A DNA stretch of 64,000 bases from Pontiella desulfatans. Lineage in GTDB: Bacteria; Verrucomicrobiota; Kiritimatiellia; Kiritimatiellales; Pontiellaceae. The first letter of the stretch is position 1. Every line of letters begins with the position of its first letter. Position numbers and translations under genes: made by a program. Positions 42,115 through 51,600 of this stretch are shown in pieces. The stretch spans positions 1 to 64,000 of the forward strand of contig NZ_CAAHFG010000005.1 in assembly GCF_900890425.1 (NCBI RefSeq), read 5' to 3'. Under the pieces are notes generated by a model. The model made no database searches. It was given only the letters and a program-made list of their open reading frames with translations, and was not told the origin of the DNA.

Positions 42115-43311
42115 ATGTGGAAAGAAATTGATGCGGCTCCGGCCGATGCAATCCTCGGACTCACCGAGGCCTTCAAGAGCGATTCCAACCCCAAAAAAGT
42201 AAACCTGGGCGTTGGCGTCTTCAAGGACGACCAGGGGACCACCCCGATCCTGAAATGCATCAAGGCGGCCGAGAAAAAGCTCGTCGAAACCGAATCGACC
42301 AAAGGCTACCTGCCGATATCGGGAAGCCCGGCCTATGCCGCCAATGTGCAGAAACTGCTCTTTGGGGCGGATAGCGAGGTGATCGCCTCCGGTCGCGCGG
42401 CCACCATCCATTCCCCGGGCGGCACCGGTGCCCTGCGCGTCGGCGCCGACCTGCTCAAGAAATTCAGGCCGGATGCCACGCTGTGGGTCAGCACCCCGAC
42501 CTGGGCCAACCACAAGGGCATCTTTACCGCCGCCGGGTTCGGGATCGGCGACTACCCCTACTACGATCCCCAAACCAAGGGGGTTGATTTCGAAGGCATG
42601 CTCGCCGCGCTCGAAAACGTGCCGGCCGGCGATATTGTGCTGATGCACGTCTGCTGCCACAACCCGACCGGCGTCGACCTCGTCGGCGGCCAGTGGGACC
42701 AGGTGGTTGAAGTGGCCAAGGCCAAAGGGTGGATGCCGTTCCTCGACTTTGCCTACCAAGGCTTCGGCGACGGCGTCGAGGAAGACCGCGCCGCCGTCGA
42801 AAAGTTTGCCGCCGCCGGCATCGACTTCTTCGTCGCCAGCTCGTTCTCCAAGAACCTCGGCCTCTACAACGAGCGCACCGGCGCCCTGACCGTCGTCAGT
42901 CCGACCGCCGCGGAATCCGCCGTGGCCATGAGCCACATCAAGACCACGATCCGCGTGAACTATTCCAACCCGCCGGCTCACGGAGGCCTCGCCGCCAGCA
43001 TGGTGCTCGACGATTCCGCGCTCTACGACCAGTGGATTGGCGAGGTGGCCGAAATGCGCGACCGCATCAGGAACATGCGGGCGCTGTTGGTCGACGGCCT
43101 CGTTGCCCGCGGGGTTGGGCAGGATTTCTCCTTCATCAAGGAGCAGCGTGGCATGTTCTCCTTCAGCGGCCTTTCCAACGAAGTGGTTGCCTGGCTTAAG
43201 GAAAACAAGGCGATCTACATTGTGGGCGGAGGACGCATCAACGTCGCCGGCCTCACCACCGCCAACATCGGCTATGTCTGCGACGCCATCGCTGAAGCGC
43301 TGAAGGCGTAG
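42115..43311 (+). CDS. Aspartate/aromatic aminotransferase
   Basis: 398 residues, class I PLP enzyme of the AspC/TyrB group. Seen: VNLGVGVFKDDQG, the arginine and glycine-rich HSPGGTGALRVGADLL, HVCCHNPTGVD, the aldimine-forming lysine in ASSFSKNLGLYNERTGAL, and a C-terminal RINVAGL motif. It swaps amino groups between aspartate (or aromatic amino acids) and 2-oxoglutarate. Substrate preference is uncertain. It follows the NDK gene by 75 bases. A strong terminator ends the unit at 43,387. Confidence 0.93.
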   Translation: MWKEIDAAPADAILGLTEAFKSDSNPKKVNLGVGVFKDDQGTTPILKCIKAAEKKLVETESTKGYLPISGSPAYAANVQKLLFGADSEVIASGRAATIHSPGGTGALRVGADLLKKFRPDATLWVSTPTWANHKGIFTAAGFGIGDYPYYDPQTKGVDFEGMLAALENVPAGDIVLMHVCCHNPTGVDLVGGQWDQVVEVAKAKGWMPFLDFAYQGFGDGVEEDRAAVEKFAAAGIDFFVASSFSKNLGLYNERTGALTVVSPTAAESAVAMSHIKTTIRVNYSNPPAHGGLAASMVLDDSALYDQWIGEVAEMRDRIRNMRALLVDGLVARGVGQDFSFIKEQRGMFSFSGLSNEVVAWLKENKAIYIVGGGRINVAGLTTANIGYVCDAIAEALKA

Positions 43312-43356
43312 CCGGAGGGTCGGGCGCCGTTCGTCCCCGACCCTCTCCAAAACAAG

Positions 43357-43387
43357 AAAAGCCCGACCCACCCCGGTCGGGCTTTTT
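43357..43387 (+). terminator. Terminator after the aminotransferase gene
   Basis: AAAAGCCCGACC pairs perfectly with GGTCGGGCTTTT over a 6-base loop and is followed by TTTTTGG. The A-run on the other strand makes it potentially bidirectional. Confidence 0.92.
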
Positions 43388-43503
43388 GGTTTTCCGGCAA
43401 GGCCGCAGAACCCGTCCGCCTGATATTCATGCAGGTTAGGATTGATCCGGCGGAGGTAATTCCGTAAACAGGTGCGCCTATACCTATTTGCGGAAGGAAG
43501 ACT

Positions 43504-43935
43504 ATGGCGGATATTTTAAAAATTTCGGATGCGACGGCGCTGGCCTTGCATTCGATGGTGCATTTGGCCATCGAGGTGGACGGGCATTCGACCACGGCCG
43601 AGATCGCGGAGCTGTTCAAGGCTTCGCGCCACCACTTGGCCAAAGTGCACCAACGGCTTACGAAAGCCGGGCTGATCAAGTCGAACCGCGGGCCGGCGGG
43701 CGGGGTTGCCCTTGCCAAGGAGCCCTCGGAAATCACCCTGCTTGAAATTTATGAGGTAATGGAAGGCTCCATGCTTTGCAATCCGTGCCTGTTTGGTAAT
43801 GATACATGCCCTCGTACCGATTGCGTGTTGGGCAACCTGTTGCCGGGCCTGGCCCGGCAGGTACGCGATTATTTTGAAGAAACCACCCTGGCGAAGCTCG
43901 CGCAGGAATCAACTTGGGGGAAACAAGCTAAATGA
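43504..43935 (+). CDS. Rrf2-family regulator with a cysteine cluster
   Basis: 143 residues. The winged helix-turn-helix with its wing (HHLAKVHQRLTKAGLIKSNR then GPAGGVALAKEPSEITLLEI) is the Rrf2 pattern. A cluster CNPCLFGNDTCPRTDC holds four cysteines that could ligate an Fe-S cluster or bind other signals, as in IscR or NsrR. It overlaps the flavodiiron gene by ATGA, so it is cotranscribed with it. The likely role is redox, NO or O2-dependent control of this detoxification operon. The start is supported by AAGGAAG. Confidence 0.9.
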   Translation: MADILKISDATALALHSMVHLAIEVDGHSTTAEIAELFKASRHHLAKVHQRLTKAGLIKSNRGPAGGVALAKEPSEITLLEIYEVMEGSMLCNPCLFGNDTCPRTDCVLGNLLPGLARQVRDYFEETTLAKLAQESTWGKQAK

Positions 43936-45119
43936 ATACTGAATTGAAAGAAGGAATCAACTGGGTCGGCTACATCGATTGGACCGTCCGCGACTTCCAC
44001 GGCTACAAGACCGAAAGCGGATCGACCTACAACGCCTACCTGGTGCAGGACGAAAAGAACGCCGTGATCGATGCCGTGAAGGGGCCCTTCGTCGATAAGC
44101 TGATCGAGCGGATCAAGGCGCTGGCCGAGCTGGAAAGCATCAATTATGTGGTCTGCAACCACGCCGAGCCGGACCATTCGGGCGGCCTGCCCGGGCTGAT
44201 GGCGGTTTGCCCCAACGCGGAGCTCGTCTGCAACGCCAAATGCAAGGCCGCCCTGGAGATGCACTTCGACACCAGCAGTTGGAAGTGGCACGTGGTGGCC
44301 GATGGCGACACCATTTCCCTCGGCAAGCGCACGCTGGCCTTTGTTGATACCCCGATGGTGCACTGGCCGGAATCGATGTTCACCTACCTGCCCGAGGAAA
44401 AGCTGCTCTTCTCGATGGACGCCTTCGGCCAGCACTATGCCTCCGCCTTCCGTTTCGACGATGAGGAGCCGCTGGATGTCATCCTGCAGGAAGCCAAGGC
44501 CTACTACGCCAACATCGTCATGCTCTACGGCCGCCCGATCGCCCAGACCATGGCGCGTGCCGCCGATCTGGAAATCGAAATGATCGCCCCGAGCCACGGC
44601 GTCATCTGGCGCAGCCACATCAAAGAGGTCTTCGAGGCCTACCAGAAATGGGTGGTCTGCAAGCCGACCCCCAAGGTGGTTGTGCTCTACACCACCATGT
44701 GGAAAGCCACCGAGCAGATGGCGCAGGCCATTCTCGAAGGCGCCCAGGAGTGCGATGTCGAAGCCCAGCTCTACAATGTCGATTCCACCCACATGACCCG
44801 CATCGTGACCGAGGTGCTCGATTGCGCCACGGTGGCCATCGGCTCCCCGACCCTCAACAACGGCATCATGCCCAGCATGGCCGCGGTGCTGTGCTACATG
44901 AAAGGGCTGCGCCCGACCCACAAGAAGGGGTTCGCCTTTGGTTCCTACGGTTGGAGCAAGCGCGGTGGCCCCACCGAGGTGGGCCAGGTGATGGAGGAGA
45001 TGAAGATCGAAATCATGCAGGAGCCGTTGCGCGCCCAGTATACGCCGTCGCCGGAAACCCTCGAAGAGTGCCGCGAGGCCGGACGCGCCATGGGAAAAAT
45101 CGCCGAGGAATATAAATAG
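43932..45119 (+). CDS. Flavodiiron protein (A-type flavoprotein, FprA-like)
   Basis: 395 residues. It reduces O2 to water or NO to N2O in anaerobes. The N-terminal beta-lactamase-like domain carries the diiron ligands in His77-Ala-Glu79-Pro-Asp81-His82 (NHAEPDHSGG), His144 (MVHWPESM), Asp163 (FSMDAFG) and the later SHGVIW. From about residue 250 a flavodoxin domain binds FMN (VVVLYTTMWKATEQMAQAI, then AIGSPTLNNGIMPSMAAVL). Electrons would come from the rubredoxins encoded next. Overlaps the Rrf2 gene by ATGA; this is one O2/NO defence operon. Confidence 0.95.
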   Translation: MNTELKEGINWVGYIDWTVRDFHGYKTESGSTYNAYLVQDEKNAVIDAVKGPFVDKLIERIKALAELESINYVVCNHAEPDHSGGLPGLMAVCPNAELVCNAKCKAALEMHFDTSSWKWHVVADGDTISLGKRTLAFVDTPMVHWPESMFTYLPEEKLLFSMDAFGQHYASAFRFDDEEPLDVILQEAKAYYANIVMLYGRPIAQTMARAADLEIEMIAPSHGVIWRSHIKEVFEAYQKWVVCKPTPKVVVLYTTMWKATEQMAQAILEGAQECDVEAQLYNVDSTHMTRIVTEVLDCATVAIGSPTLNNGIMPSMAAVLCYMKGLRPTHKKGFAFGSYGWSKRGGPTEVGQVMEEMKIEIMQEPLRAQYTPSPETLEECREAGRAMGKIAEEYK

Positions 45120-45130
45120 GAGTTGAACCG

Positions 45131-45250
45131 ATGACTGAAAAACAATGGGTTTGTTCCATCTGCGGCCACGTGCACAAAGGGGAGGAGCCTCCCAAGTCAT
45201 GCCCGCTGTGCCATGCGCCCGGAAGCAAATACACCAGCTCCACCGTTTAG
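45131..45250 (+). CDS. 39-residue rubredoxin-like zinc/iron protein
   Basis: MTEKQWVCSICGHVHKGEEP followed by PKSCPLCHAPGSKY: two CxxC knuckles as in the C-terminal domain of rubrerythrin. It is shorter than a true rubredoxin (~52 residues) and lacks its Y-D-P segment. It starts 11 bases after the flavodiiron stop, behind AGGAG-like TAGGAGTTG, and precedes a full rubredoxin, so it is probably an electron carrier in the same pathway. Confidence 0.8.
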   Translation: MTEKQWVCSICGHVHKGEEPPKSCPLCHAPGSKYTSSTV

Positions 45251-45342
45251 GCCGTGTGAGCGAAAATTGAGCGAAATTCCCCTTGCCGCCCGTGCGAAAG
45301 ACGGGAATTATCGAACCACTTTTTTAACCAAGGAGAATATAC

Positions 45343-45507
45343 ATGAAGAAATACATCTGCGACGTTTGCGGTTGGATCTACGATCCGGAAACCGGCGATC
45401 CCGATAGCGGCATTGCGCCCGGCACCGCCTTTGAAGATATTCCCGACGATTGGGAATGCCCCGAGTGCGGCGTTGGCAAAGACGACTTTTCCGTGATCGA
45501 AGACTAG
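45343..45507 (+). CDS. Rubredoxin
   Basis: 54 residues. Small iron protein that passes electrons to the flavodiiron protein. The iron ligands are in [16 protein letters not shown] (CxxC at residues 6-9) and [13 protein letters not shown] (CxxC near 39-42), the canonical spacing. AAGGAG is 7 bases before the ATG. The distance from the 39-residue gene is 92 bases, and a terminator follows, so it may have its own promoter or be the last gene of the operon. Confidence 0.96.
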   Translation: MKKYICDVCGWIYDPETGDPDSGIAPGTAFEDIPDDWECPECGVGKDDFSVIED

Positions 45508-45526
45508 TCTTTCCGCTGTCCGAACA

Positions 45527-45558
45527 AACCGTCCTGCCGAAACGCAGGGCGGTTTTTT
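45527..45558 (+). terminator. Terminator after the rubredoxin gene
   Basis: AACCGTCCTGC pairs with GCAGGGCGGTT (one mismatch) and is followed by six T. Confidence 0.85.
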
Positions 45559-45622
45559 CTTGAACGCCGTTACCACAAGCTTGTCTTGATATGGTGTGAT
45601 TAATCAGGTAGTGAACAAGGCC

Positions 45623-45790
45623 ATGAATAACCAATATACAGCGATAACGAAACAAGCCGATGGGTGGTGGATTGGCTGGATCGAAGAAATTCCAGGTGTT
45701 AATTGCCAGGAAACAACCCGGCCTGAGTTGTTACTCAGTTTAAGGGAAACCTTGCGTGAAGCATTGGATTGTGGGGCAACGCCGAGTTGA
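45623..45790 (+). CDS. Solitary HicB-like protein
   Basis: 55 residues. QYTAITKQADGWWIGWIEEI then PGVNCQETTRPELLLSLRET is the HicB antitoxin fold (partly degenerate ribonuclease H-like). It has no DNA-binding extension and no HicA-like double-stranded RNA-binding toxin gene on either side. Such orphan HicB-like proteins are common, and their role is unknown. I start at ATG 45,623; an upstream in-frame codon would add nine residues not typical of the family. Confidence 0.7.
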   Translation: MNNQYTAITKQADGWWIGWIEEIPGVNCQETTRPELLLSLRETLREALDCGATPS

Positions 45791-45882
45791 GTACGAGATC
45801 GGCAGTTCCTCGACACAAGGGAAGTCCAAGATATTTTGGCGAATAAAATATGCAGGGATCTGAAAATTTCGAAGATTAAGAA

Positions 45883-46224
45883 ATGAATGGGTTGAAGCAC
45901 ATTTTGGTGGTGATTGCGTTGTTGATGGCGGCCATGCCGTGTTGCCACGGGCATAGCCATGGAATGATGGCCGAGGCAGCCGGTTCGGAATCCGTCATTA
46001 CGGCAAACCACTCCTGTTCCTGCCACTCCTGCGAAGAAGCCCCCTGCACCGACGATCTCGAAATGCCGCAGGATCTCACGCTTGCCACCGCACTGGCCGC
46101 GACGCCGGCTTCCACCACCATTACGCTTTTCACCCTCTACGAAATCAAACCTGTCGTACGGCAGGCTCCCCCCTCGGTCCGTGGTGTTCTTGCCACGATC
46201 CAGACCGTCCGACTCCTGATTTGA
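45883..46224 (+). CDS. Small exported Cys/His-rich protein before the Czc operon
   Basis: 113 residues. A signal segment (LKHILVVIALLMAAM) is followed by PCCHGHSHGMM and NHSCSCHSCEEAPC, then an Ala/Thr-rich region and a hydrophobic YEIKP tail. The cysteine and histidine clusters suggest metal binding in the periplasm. It lies 50 bases before czcC on the same strand, so it is likely expressed with the efflux system as sensor, chaperone or trap. It has the same build as the protein at 32,844-33,176 although the sequences do not align well. Confidence 0.65.
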   Translation: MNGLKHILVVIALLMAAMPCCHGHSHGMMAEAAGSESVITANHSCSCHSCEEAPCTDDLEMPQDLTLATALAATPASTTITLFTLYEIKPVVRQAPPSVRGVLATIQTVRLLI

Positions 46225-46274
46225 TCCGTTTTCGTTTTCCCCACAAACGAAAAATCATCAATCAGGAGTAACCA

Positions 46275-47519
46275 ATGAAAAACCATATCGTGCTGCTTTG
46301 CGGCATTGTCCTGGCCCTCGACATGGCCAGGGCAGAGACCCATGCTTCATCCCCGCCGGCAACCCAACGACTCACGCTGGAACAGGCGCTCGGGCTGGCC
46401 CTGCAAAACTCGCCCGAGCTCCGCGCCGCGCGCCTGCAGACCCAGGCCGCCGAAAAAGCGGTGGCGGCTTCCGGACGCTGGAAAAACCCGGAACTCAAAT
46501 TCGAGGCCGAAGGCGTCGGTGGCGACCTCGATGGCTTCAACGAGGCCGAATACCTCATCGGCGTCAGTCAGACCTTCGAGCGCAGCGGCAAACGCAAATA
46601 CGACCGCGCCGTGGCGCAGGAATCCATCGGCATCGTCTTCCAGGCCGAGGCCGAAAAGGAGCTGGCGCTGTTGGCGGAGGTTCGGCGGGCTTTCATCGAA
46701 GTCATGGCGCAACAGGAAACCGGCAAGGTGCGCGAAGAGCAGGAAGAGCTCGGCCGCGCATTTGTCAAGGTGGCCAGGACGCGTCTCGAAGCCGGCGGCG
46801 CCTCGCAGATGGAACTGGTGCAGGCGGAACTGCAGCTGGAGGAAATCATCCTCTCGCAAACCTGTTGTTTCGGCGACCTCGAAGCCGCCCGCATCCGGCT
46901 GGCCTCCCTCATCGGCATCCCCGAAAAGGAGCTGGGCGAGCTGACCGGCGACTACTACACGCTCGACACCTTTGAGCCGGCGGCTATCGCCGAATCGCAT
47001 CCGGCGCTAAAACGGATGGATGCCCGCATCGCGGCCACCCGGGCCCAGGCGCGCCTCGCGAAAGCCAAGGATGCAACCGATATCACGCTGGGCGCCGGCT
47101 ATAAGTATGAGGCGGCCGCGGACATCAACACCTTTGTGCTGGGTGCAAAAATCCCGCTCAACTTTGTCCGCCCCGGTCGTGCCGAAGAGGCGGCGACGTT
47201 GCTGCGGGCCGATGCCCTGCATGCCGAGCGCAACGACCTCTCGCGCAGCCTGCAGCGGGAACTCTCCGTTGTCGCCGCGCTCTACAAAGGCGCCAAAATG
47301 GAAGCCGAAATGACGCGCGGCAAGTTGCTCCCCAAGGCCGAGGAGGCCTACGAACTCAGCAAGGCCGGCTATGCCGCCGGGCGCTACTCGTGGGTTGAAC
47401 TGATTGCGTCCCAGCAGCACCTCGCCGAAATCCGTGTGCGTGAGATCGAGGCGCTAAGAGACGCCCATCTCGCTCGGGCGGAACTCTATCGGTTTATGAA
47501 GGAAGGATTACAAAGATGA
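46275..47519 (+). CDS. czcC: Outer-membrane channel of a heavy-metal efflux system
   Basis: 414 residues. TolC/CzcC-type outer-membrane factor that forms the exit duct. A signal peptide (IVLLCGIVLALDMARA) precedes two repeated helical hairpin regions (LTLEQALGLALQNSPELRAA and the later LKRMDARIAATRAQARLAKA), typical of OEP domains. It begins after AGGAGTAACC and overlaps the adaptor gene by ATGA (47,516-47,519). First structural gene of the czcCBA order. Confidence 0.9.
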   Translation: MKNHIVLLCGIVLALDMARAETHASSPPATQRLTLEQALGLALQNSPELRAARLQTQAAEKAVAASGRWKNPELKFEAEGVGGDLDGFNEAEYLIGVSQTFERSGKRKYDRAVAQESIGIVFQAEAEKELALLAEVRRAFIEVMAQQETGKVREEQEELGRAFVKVARTRLEAGGASQMELVQAELQLEEIILSQTCCFGDLEAARIRLASLIGIPEKELGELTGDYYTLDTFEPAAIAESHPALKRMDARIAATRAQARLAKAKDATDITLGAGYKYEAAADINTFVLGAKIPLNFVRPGRAEEAATLLRADALHAERNDLSRSLQRELSVVAALYKGAKMEAEMTRGKLLPKAEEAYELSKAGYAAGRYSWVELIASQQHLAEIRVREIEALRDAHLARAELYRFMKEGLQR

Positions 47520-48688
47520 AACAATATTGGATAATCACGCTGTTGGGTCTGGCGGTTGCCGTTTTTGGGCAACAGGCGGAGAAGGATATGGAAGTGGATT
47601 GCGACTGTCCATCGTGCCGGGAAAAAGCGGCTTCCGGCAAGGAATTCTCCCTGCCCGGATTGCAGGGATTGGACGCCGCAAACGACGAACAGGTCTTGCA
47701 ACCTGCCCAAGTCGAACCGGATCAGGATCACAGTCACGACCATGCCGACCATGAGCCAGAAGCGGTGCCGCACGACCACGACGGCGATGGCGTCCCGGAC
47801 CATGGCGATGACGCCCACGCCCACGACTCGCACGATGGCCACGACCACGGCGCCCATGCCGCCGAGGGCATCACGTTCACCCAGGAAGTGTTCGAGAAGA
47901 CGGGCATACGGGTGCACGAAGCCGAGGGCGGTTCCATTGCGAAAACCTCCTCGTTCCCGGCCGAGATCAAGCTTAACCGCGACCGCACGGCGGCCGTCTC
48001 CCCGCGCTATGCCAGCATCGTGCGCCAGGTCTTTGCCGAGATCGGCGACACCGTGCGCAAGGGCGATGTGCTCGCCTCGCTCGAAAACCGTGAAACGATG
48101 GCGGTATACACCGTTGCCGCGCCCCAGGATGGCGTCATCATTTCGAAGGATCTTGCCGTAGGCGAAATCGCCGCCGATGGAAAGGTTCTCTACGAAGTGG
48201 CCGACCTCTCCACCGTTTGGGCCGACATCAGCATCTTCCCGCAATACCAGCACAAGCTCCGCAAGGGGATGCCGGTCGGGTTCATCGCCCACGATGGCCA
48301 CACCGCCAGGGGAACCATCAAATACATCAGCCCGATTGTTTCCGAACAAACCCGCACCTTCACCGCCCGCTGCGTGCTCGAAGGCGCGCGCGACGACTTC
48401 AGCCCCGGTGCCTTCGTCCGCGCCCGCATCGACCTCGAAACGGTGGACGCCCAAGTGGCCGTGCCCCGCGAGGCGGTGCAGACCATCGAAGGCGAAAACG
48501 TCGTGTTTGTTCCCAGTCCGCAGGGCTTCATTGCCGCTCCCGTGAAAACCGGCCTGGCCGACGATATGAACGTCGAGATCAAGGCCGGATTGAACCCGGG
48601 CGATCGTTTCGTGGCCGTGGGCGCCTTTGTGCTCAAGGCGCAGATGGTTACCAGCGGCATGGACCCCCACGCCGGCCACGGGCATTAG
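47516..48688 (+). CDS. czcB: Periplasmic adaptor of a heavy-metal efflux RND pump
   Basis: 390 residues of the HlyD/CzcB family, linking the inner-membrane pump and the outer channel. After the signal segment a CDCPSC motif (29-34) and a long histidine- and aspartate-rich stretch (about residues 70-115, for example HSHDHADHE and HAHDSHDGHDHGAHA) come before the adaptor. The barrel-sandwich and beta-barrel parts follow (VRKGDVLASLENRETM, GVIISKDLAVGEIAADGKVL). The His-rich region probably binds or funnels Zn, Cd, Co or Cu. Coupled by ATGA to czcC; 10 bases before czcA. Confidence 0.93.
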   Translation: MKQYWIITLLGLAVAVFGQQAEKDMEVDCDCPSCREKAASGKEFSLPGLQGLDAANDEQVLQPAQVEPDQDHSHDHADHEPEAVPHDHDGDGVPDHGDDAHAHDSHDGHDHGAHAAEGITFTQEVFEKTGIRVHEAEGGSIAKTSSFPAEIKLNRDRTAAVSPRYASIVRQVFAEIGDTVRKGDVLASLENRETMAVYTVAAPQDGVIISKDLAVGEIAADGKVLYEVADLSTVWADISIFPQYQHKLRKGMPVGFIAHDGHTARGTIKYISPIVSEQTRTFTARCVLEGARDDFSPGAFVRARIDLETVDAQVAVPREAVQTIEGENVVFVPSPQGFIAAPVKTGLADDMNVEIKAGLNPGDRFVAVGAFVLKAQMVTSGMDPHAGHGH

Positions 48689-48698
48689 GAGGTGCGGC

Positions 48699-51600
48699 AT
48701 GATTGAACGAATCATTAACGCCGTGCTGAAAAACCGCGGTTTGGTACTGCTGGCCCTGCTGGGCGTGGTCGGGCTGGGGGTCTACGAATACAGGCAACTC
48801 GATGTGGAAGCCTTTCCCGACATCTCGCCGATCATGGTGCCGATCTTTGCGGAGCCGGACGGCATGGCGCCGGAGGAGGTGGAACAGCTGATCACCTATC
48901 CCATCGAAACGGCGATGAACGGGTTGCCGAACGTGACGCAGATCAAATCGACCTCGGCCTTCGGCATGGCGGTGATCTATGTCTATTTCACCGACGACAC
49001 CGACATCTATTTCGCGCGCCAGCTGGTGGCGGAGCGTCTCGCGGCGGCCTCGGCCGACCTGCCGGAAATGGAGGAGCCGCCGGCGTTGGGGCCGATCTCC
49101 ACCGGGTTGGGGCAGATCTTCCTGTACTACCTCGAGCTGGAGAAGGGGGCCGACACGGACGGTTTGGACGAGCTGGCCTACCTGCGGGACCTCAACGACT
49201 GGGTCGTGAAACGCCAGTTGCAAACGGTACCGGGCGTGACCGACATCCTGAGTGCGGGCGGCCACGTGCTGCAGTATCAGATTCAGTTGGATCCCTATCT
49301 GCTTCATCAGTACGGTCTGGCGATCGAGGATGTATCCACGGCGGTGCAGGCCAATAACCGCAATGTGGGTGGCCAGTATCTGCAGATGAATTCGGAAGAG
49401 CATCTGATTCGTGGGGTCGGGTTGCTGGACGACCTCGACGATATCCGCGGCATCACGCTCAAGACCTACGAGGGAACGCCGATAGCCATTGCCGATGTGG
49501 CGGAAGTGGACTATGGGCACGAAATGCGCCGCGGGATTGTGACGTTGGGGACCGGCGAAGAAGTGGTGTGCGGCATCGTGATGAAACTCTACGGCGCCAA
49601 CGCTTCCAAAGTGATCAACGACCTCTATGCCAAGGTCGATGAGGTACAGGCCGGATTGCCCGAAGGCGTCAAGCTGGTGCCGTACTATGAGCAGGCCGAT
49701 CTGGTGGCCAATTCCACGCGGACGGTGAACGTGGCCCTGCTGCAGGGCATGGTGCTGGTGCTGCTGGTGCTCTTCGCTTTCCTCGGCTGTTTCCGCGCCG
49801 CCGTGATCGTGGCGCTGGCGATGCCGTTTTGCGCGCTCGTCGCCATCATTGGCATGAACCATTTCGGGATCTCCGCTAACTTGATGTCGCTCGGCGGCAT
49901 TGCCATTGCGCTCGGCATGCTGGTCGATGGCTCCATCGTCGTGACCGAAAACATCCACCGCTTCCTGGGGCTCAAGCACACTTGCGCAAGTGTGCGTGGG
50001 AATCGCCTTCAGTTGATCCATGACGCCACCAAGGAGGTGGGCCGGCCAATTGCGTTCGCCATCATGATCGTGATCGTGGTCTTCCTGCCGATCCTCACGC
50101 TGGAGTCGACGGAAGGCACCATGTTCAAGCCGTTGGCCTACACGGTCATGCTGGCGCTCGGGGGTTCCATCGCGTTTGCGTTGGCGATTGCCCCGGTGCT
50201 GGCGAGCTGGCTGCTGAACGAGAAACCCTACAAGGAATCACGCTTCTTCCAGGGGCTGAAACGCGGATACCGCACGATGTTGGATGGAGCGCTGAAAGCC
50301 AAGGGGCTCGTCTTTGTGCTGCTGGCCATGCTGGTGGTGGTTTCCGCTTTTTTCCTGAACCGGATAGGTACGGAATTTATCCCGGTGCTCGACGAAGGCT
50401 CCATCAGCGTGGACGTCAGCATGGCGCCATCCATCTCGCTGGAGGAGGCCGAGCGAACCGTCCAGCGGGTGAATGCCGAGATCATGCAGATTGACGGGAT
50501 TCGGGAGGTGGTCGCCATGATCGGCCGTCCGGAAGCGGGGGGCCATCCGCACCCCGTCAACTTTTCAATGATCCATGTCGAACTCGACCAGCCGAGGGAG
50601 AAGACGCGGATCGTCGATGAGATGCGCGAGCGCCTGAAGGACTATCCCGGCATGCAGGTCAACTTTTCGCAACCGATCCAGCATTTGTTCGATGCCCTGC
50701 TTTCCGGTTCCCGCGCCCAGCTCGCCATCAAGGTGTACGGCGAAGATCTGGATGAAATCCGCGAAACGGCGGAGTCGATGCGCATGGCGCTGGAAGGCAT
50801 CGATGGGTTGGTCGACCTGTCGGTCGAGCAAAGCTTTGGCCAGCCGCAGTTCCAGGTGGTGCTGGATCACGACGAACTCGCGCGCTACGGTGTGCCCGGG
50901 GAAACCGTGCTCGAACAGGTGGAGGCCGCGGTCGGCGGTGAAGTGGTCGGCACCTTGTACCGCAACACACGGCGCTACGGAATCCATGTCCGCCTTGCTT
51001 CGGAATTCAGATCAACCCCCGGGCAGCTCGCCGAGCTGTTCATTCGCTCGGACGACGGTGCGCTGCTCCGGTTGGATCAACTGGCGGATATCCGCGCCGT
51101 AGATGGCCCGCTGCAGATCAACCGCGAACAGAACCAGCGACGCTGGGTTGTGCAGGGGAACATTCGAGACCGGGCATTGAGCGCCGTTGTTGAAGATATC
51201 CAAGCGACCGTTGCGCAAAAGGTGGATGTTCCCTCCGGGGTGTTCATCGAATACGGCGGCCAGTTCGAACAACAGCGCCGCGCCATGGCCCGGCTGGGTT
51301 TCATTGTGCCGGTGGTTTTGGGGCTGATCTTTGTGCTGCTGTGGGTCACCTTCCATTCCGTTCGCCATGCGGCCATGATCATCCTATGTGTCCCGATGGC
51401 CTTGATCGGCGGGGTGATCGGGCTTTGGGTGACCGGGCAATACCTCTCCGTGCCGGCATCGATCGGCTTCATTGCCCTGTTCGGCATTGCCATGCAGGAC
51501 GCCATGGTGCTGCTGACCGACTTCAACGATTTGCGCCGGGAAGGGCAGGGCGTTCGCGATGCCGTCGTGAACGGAAGCCTCATTCGCTTCCGCCCCGTCA

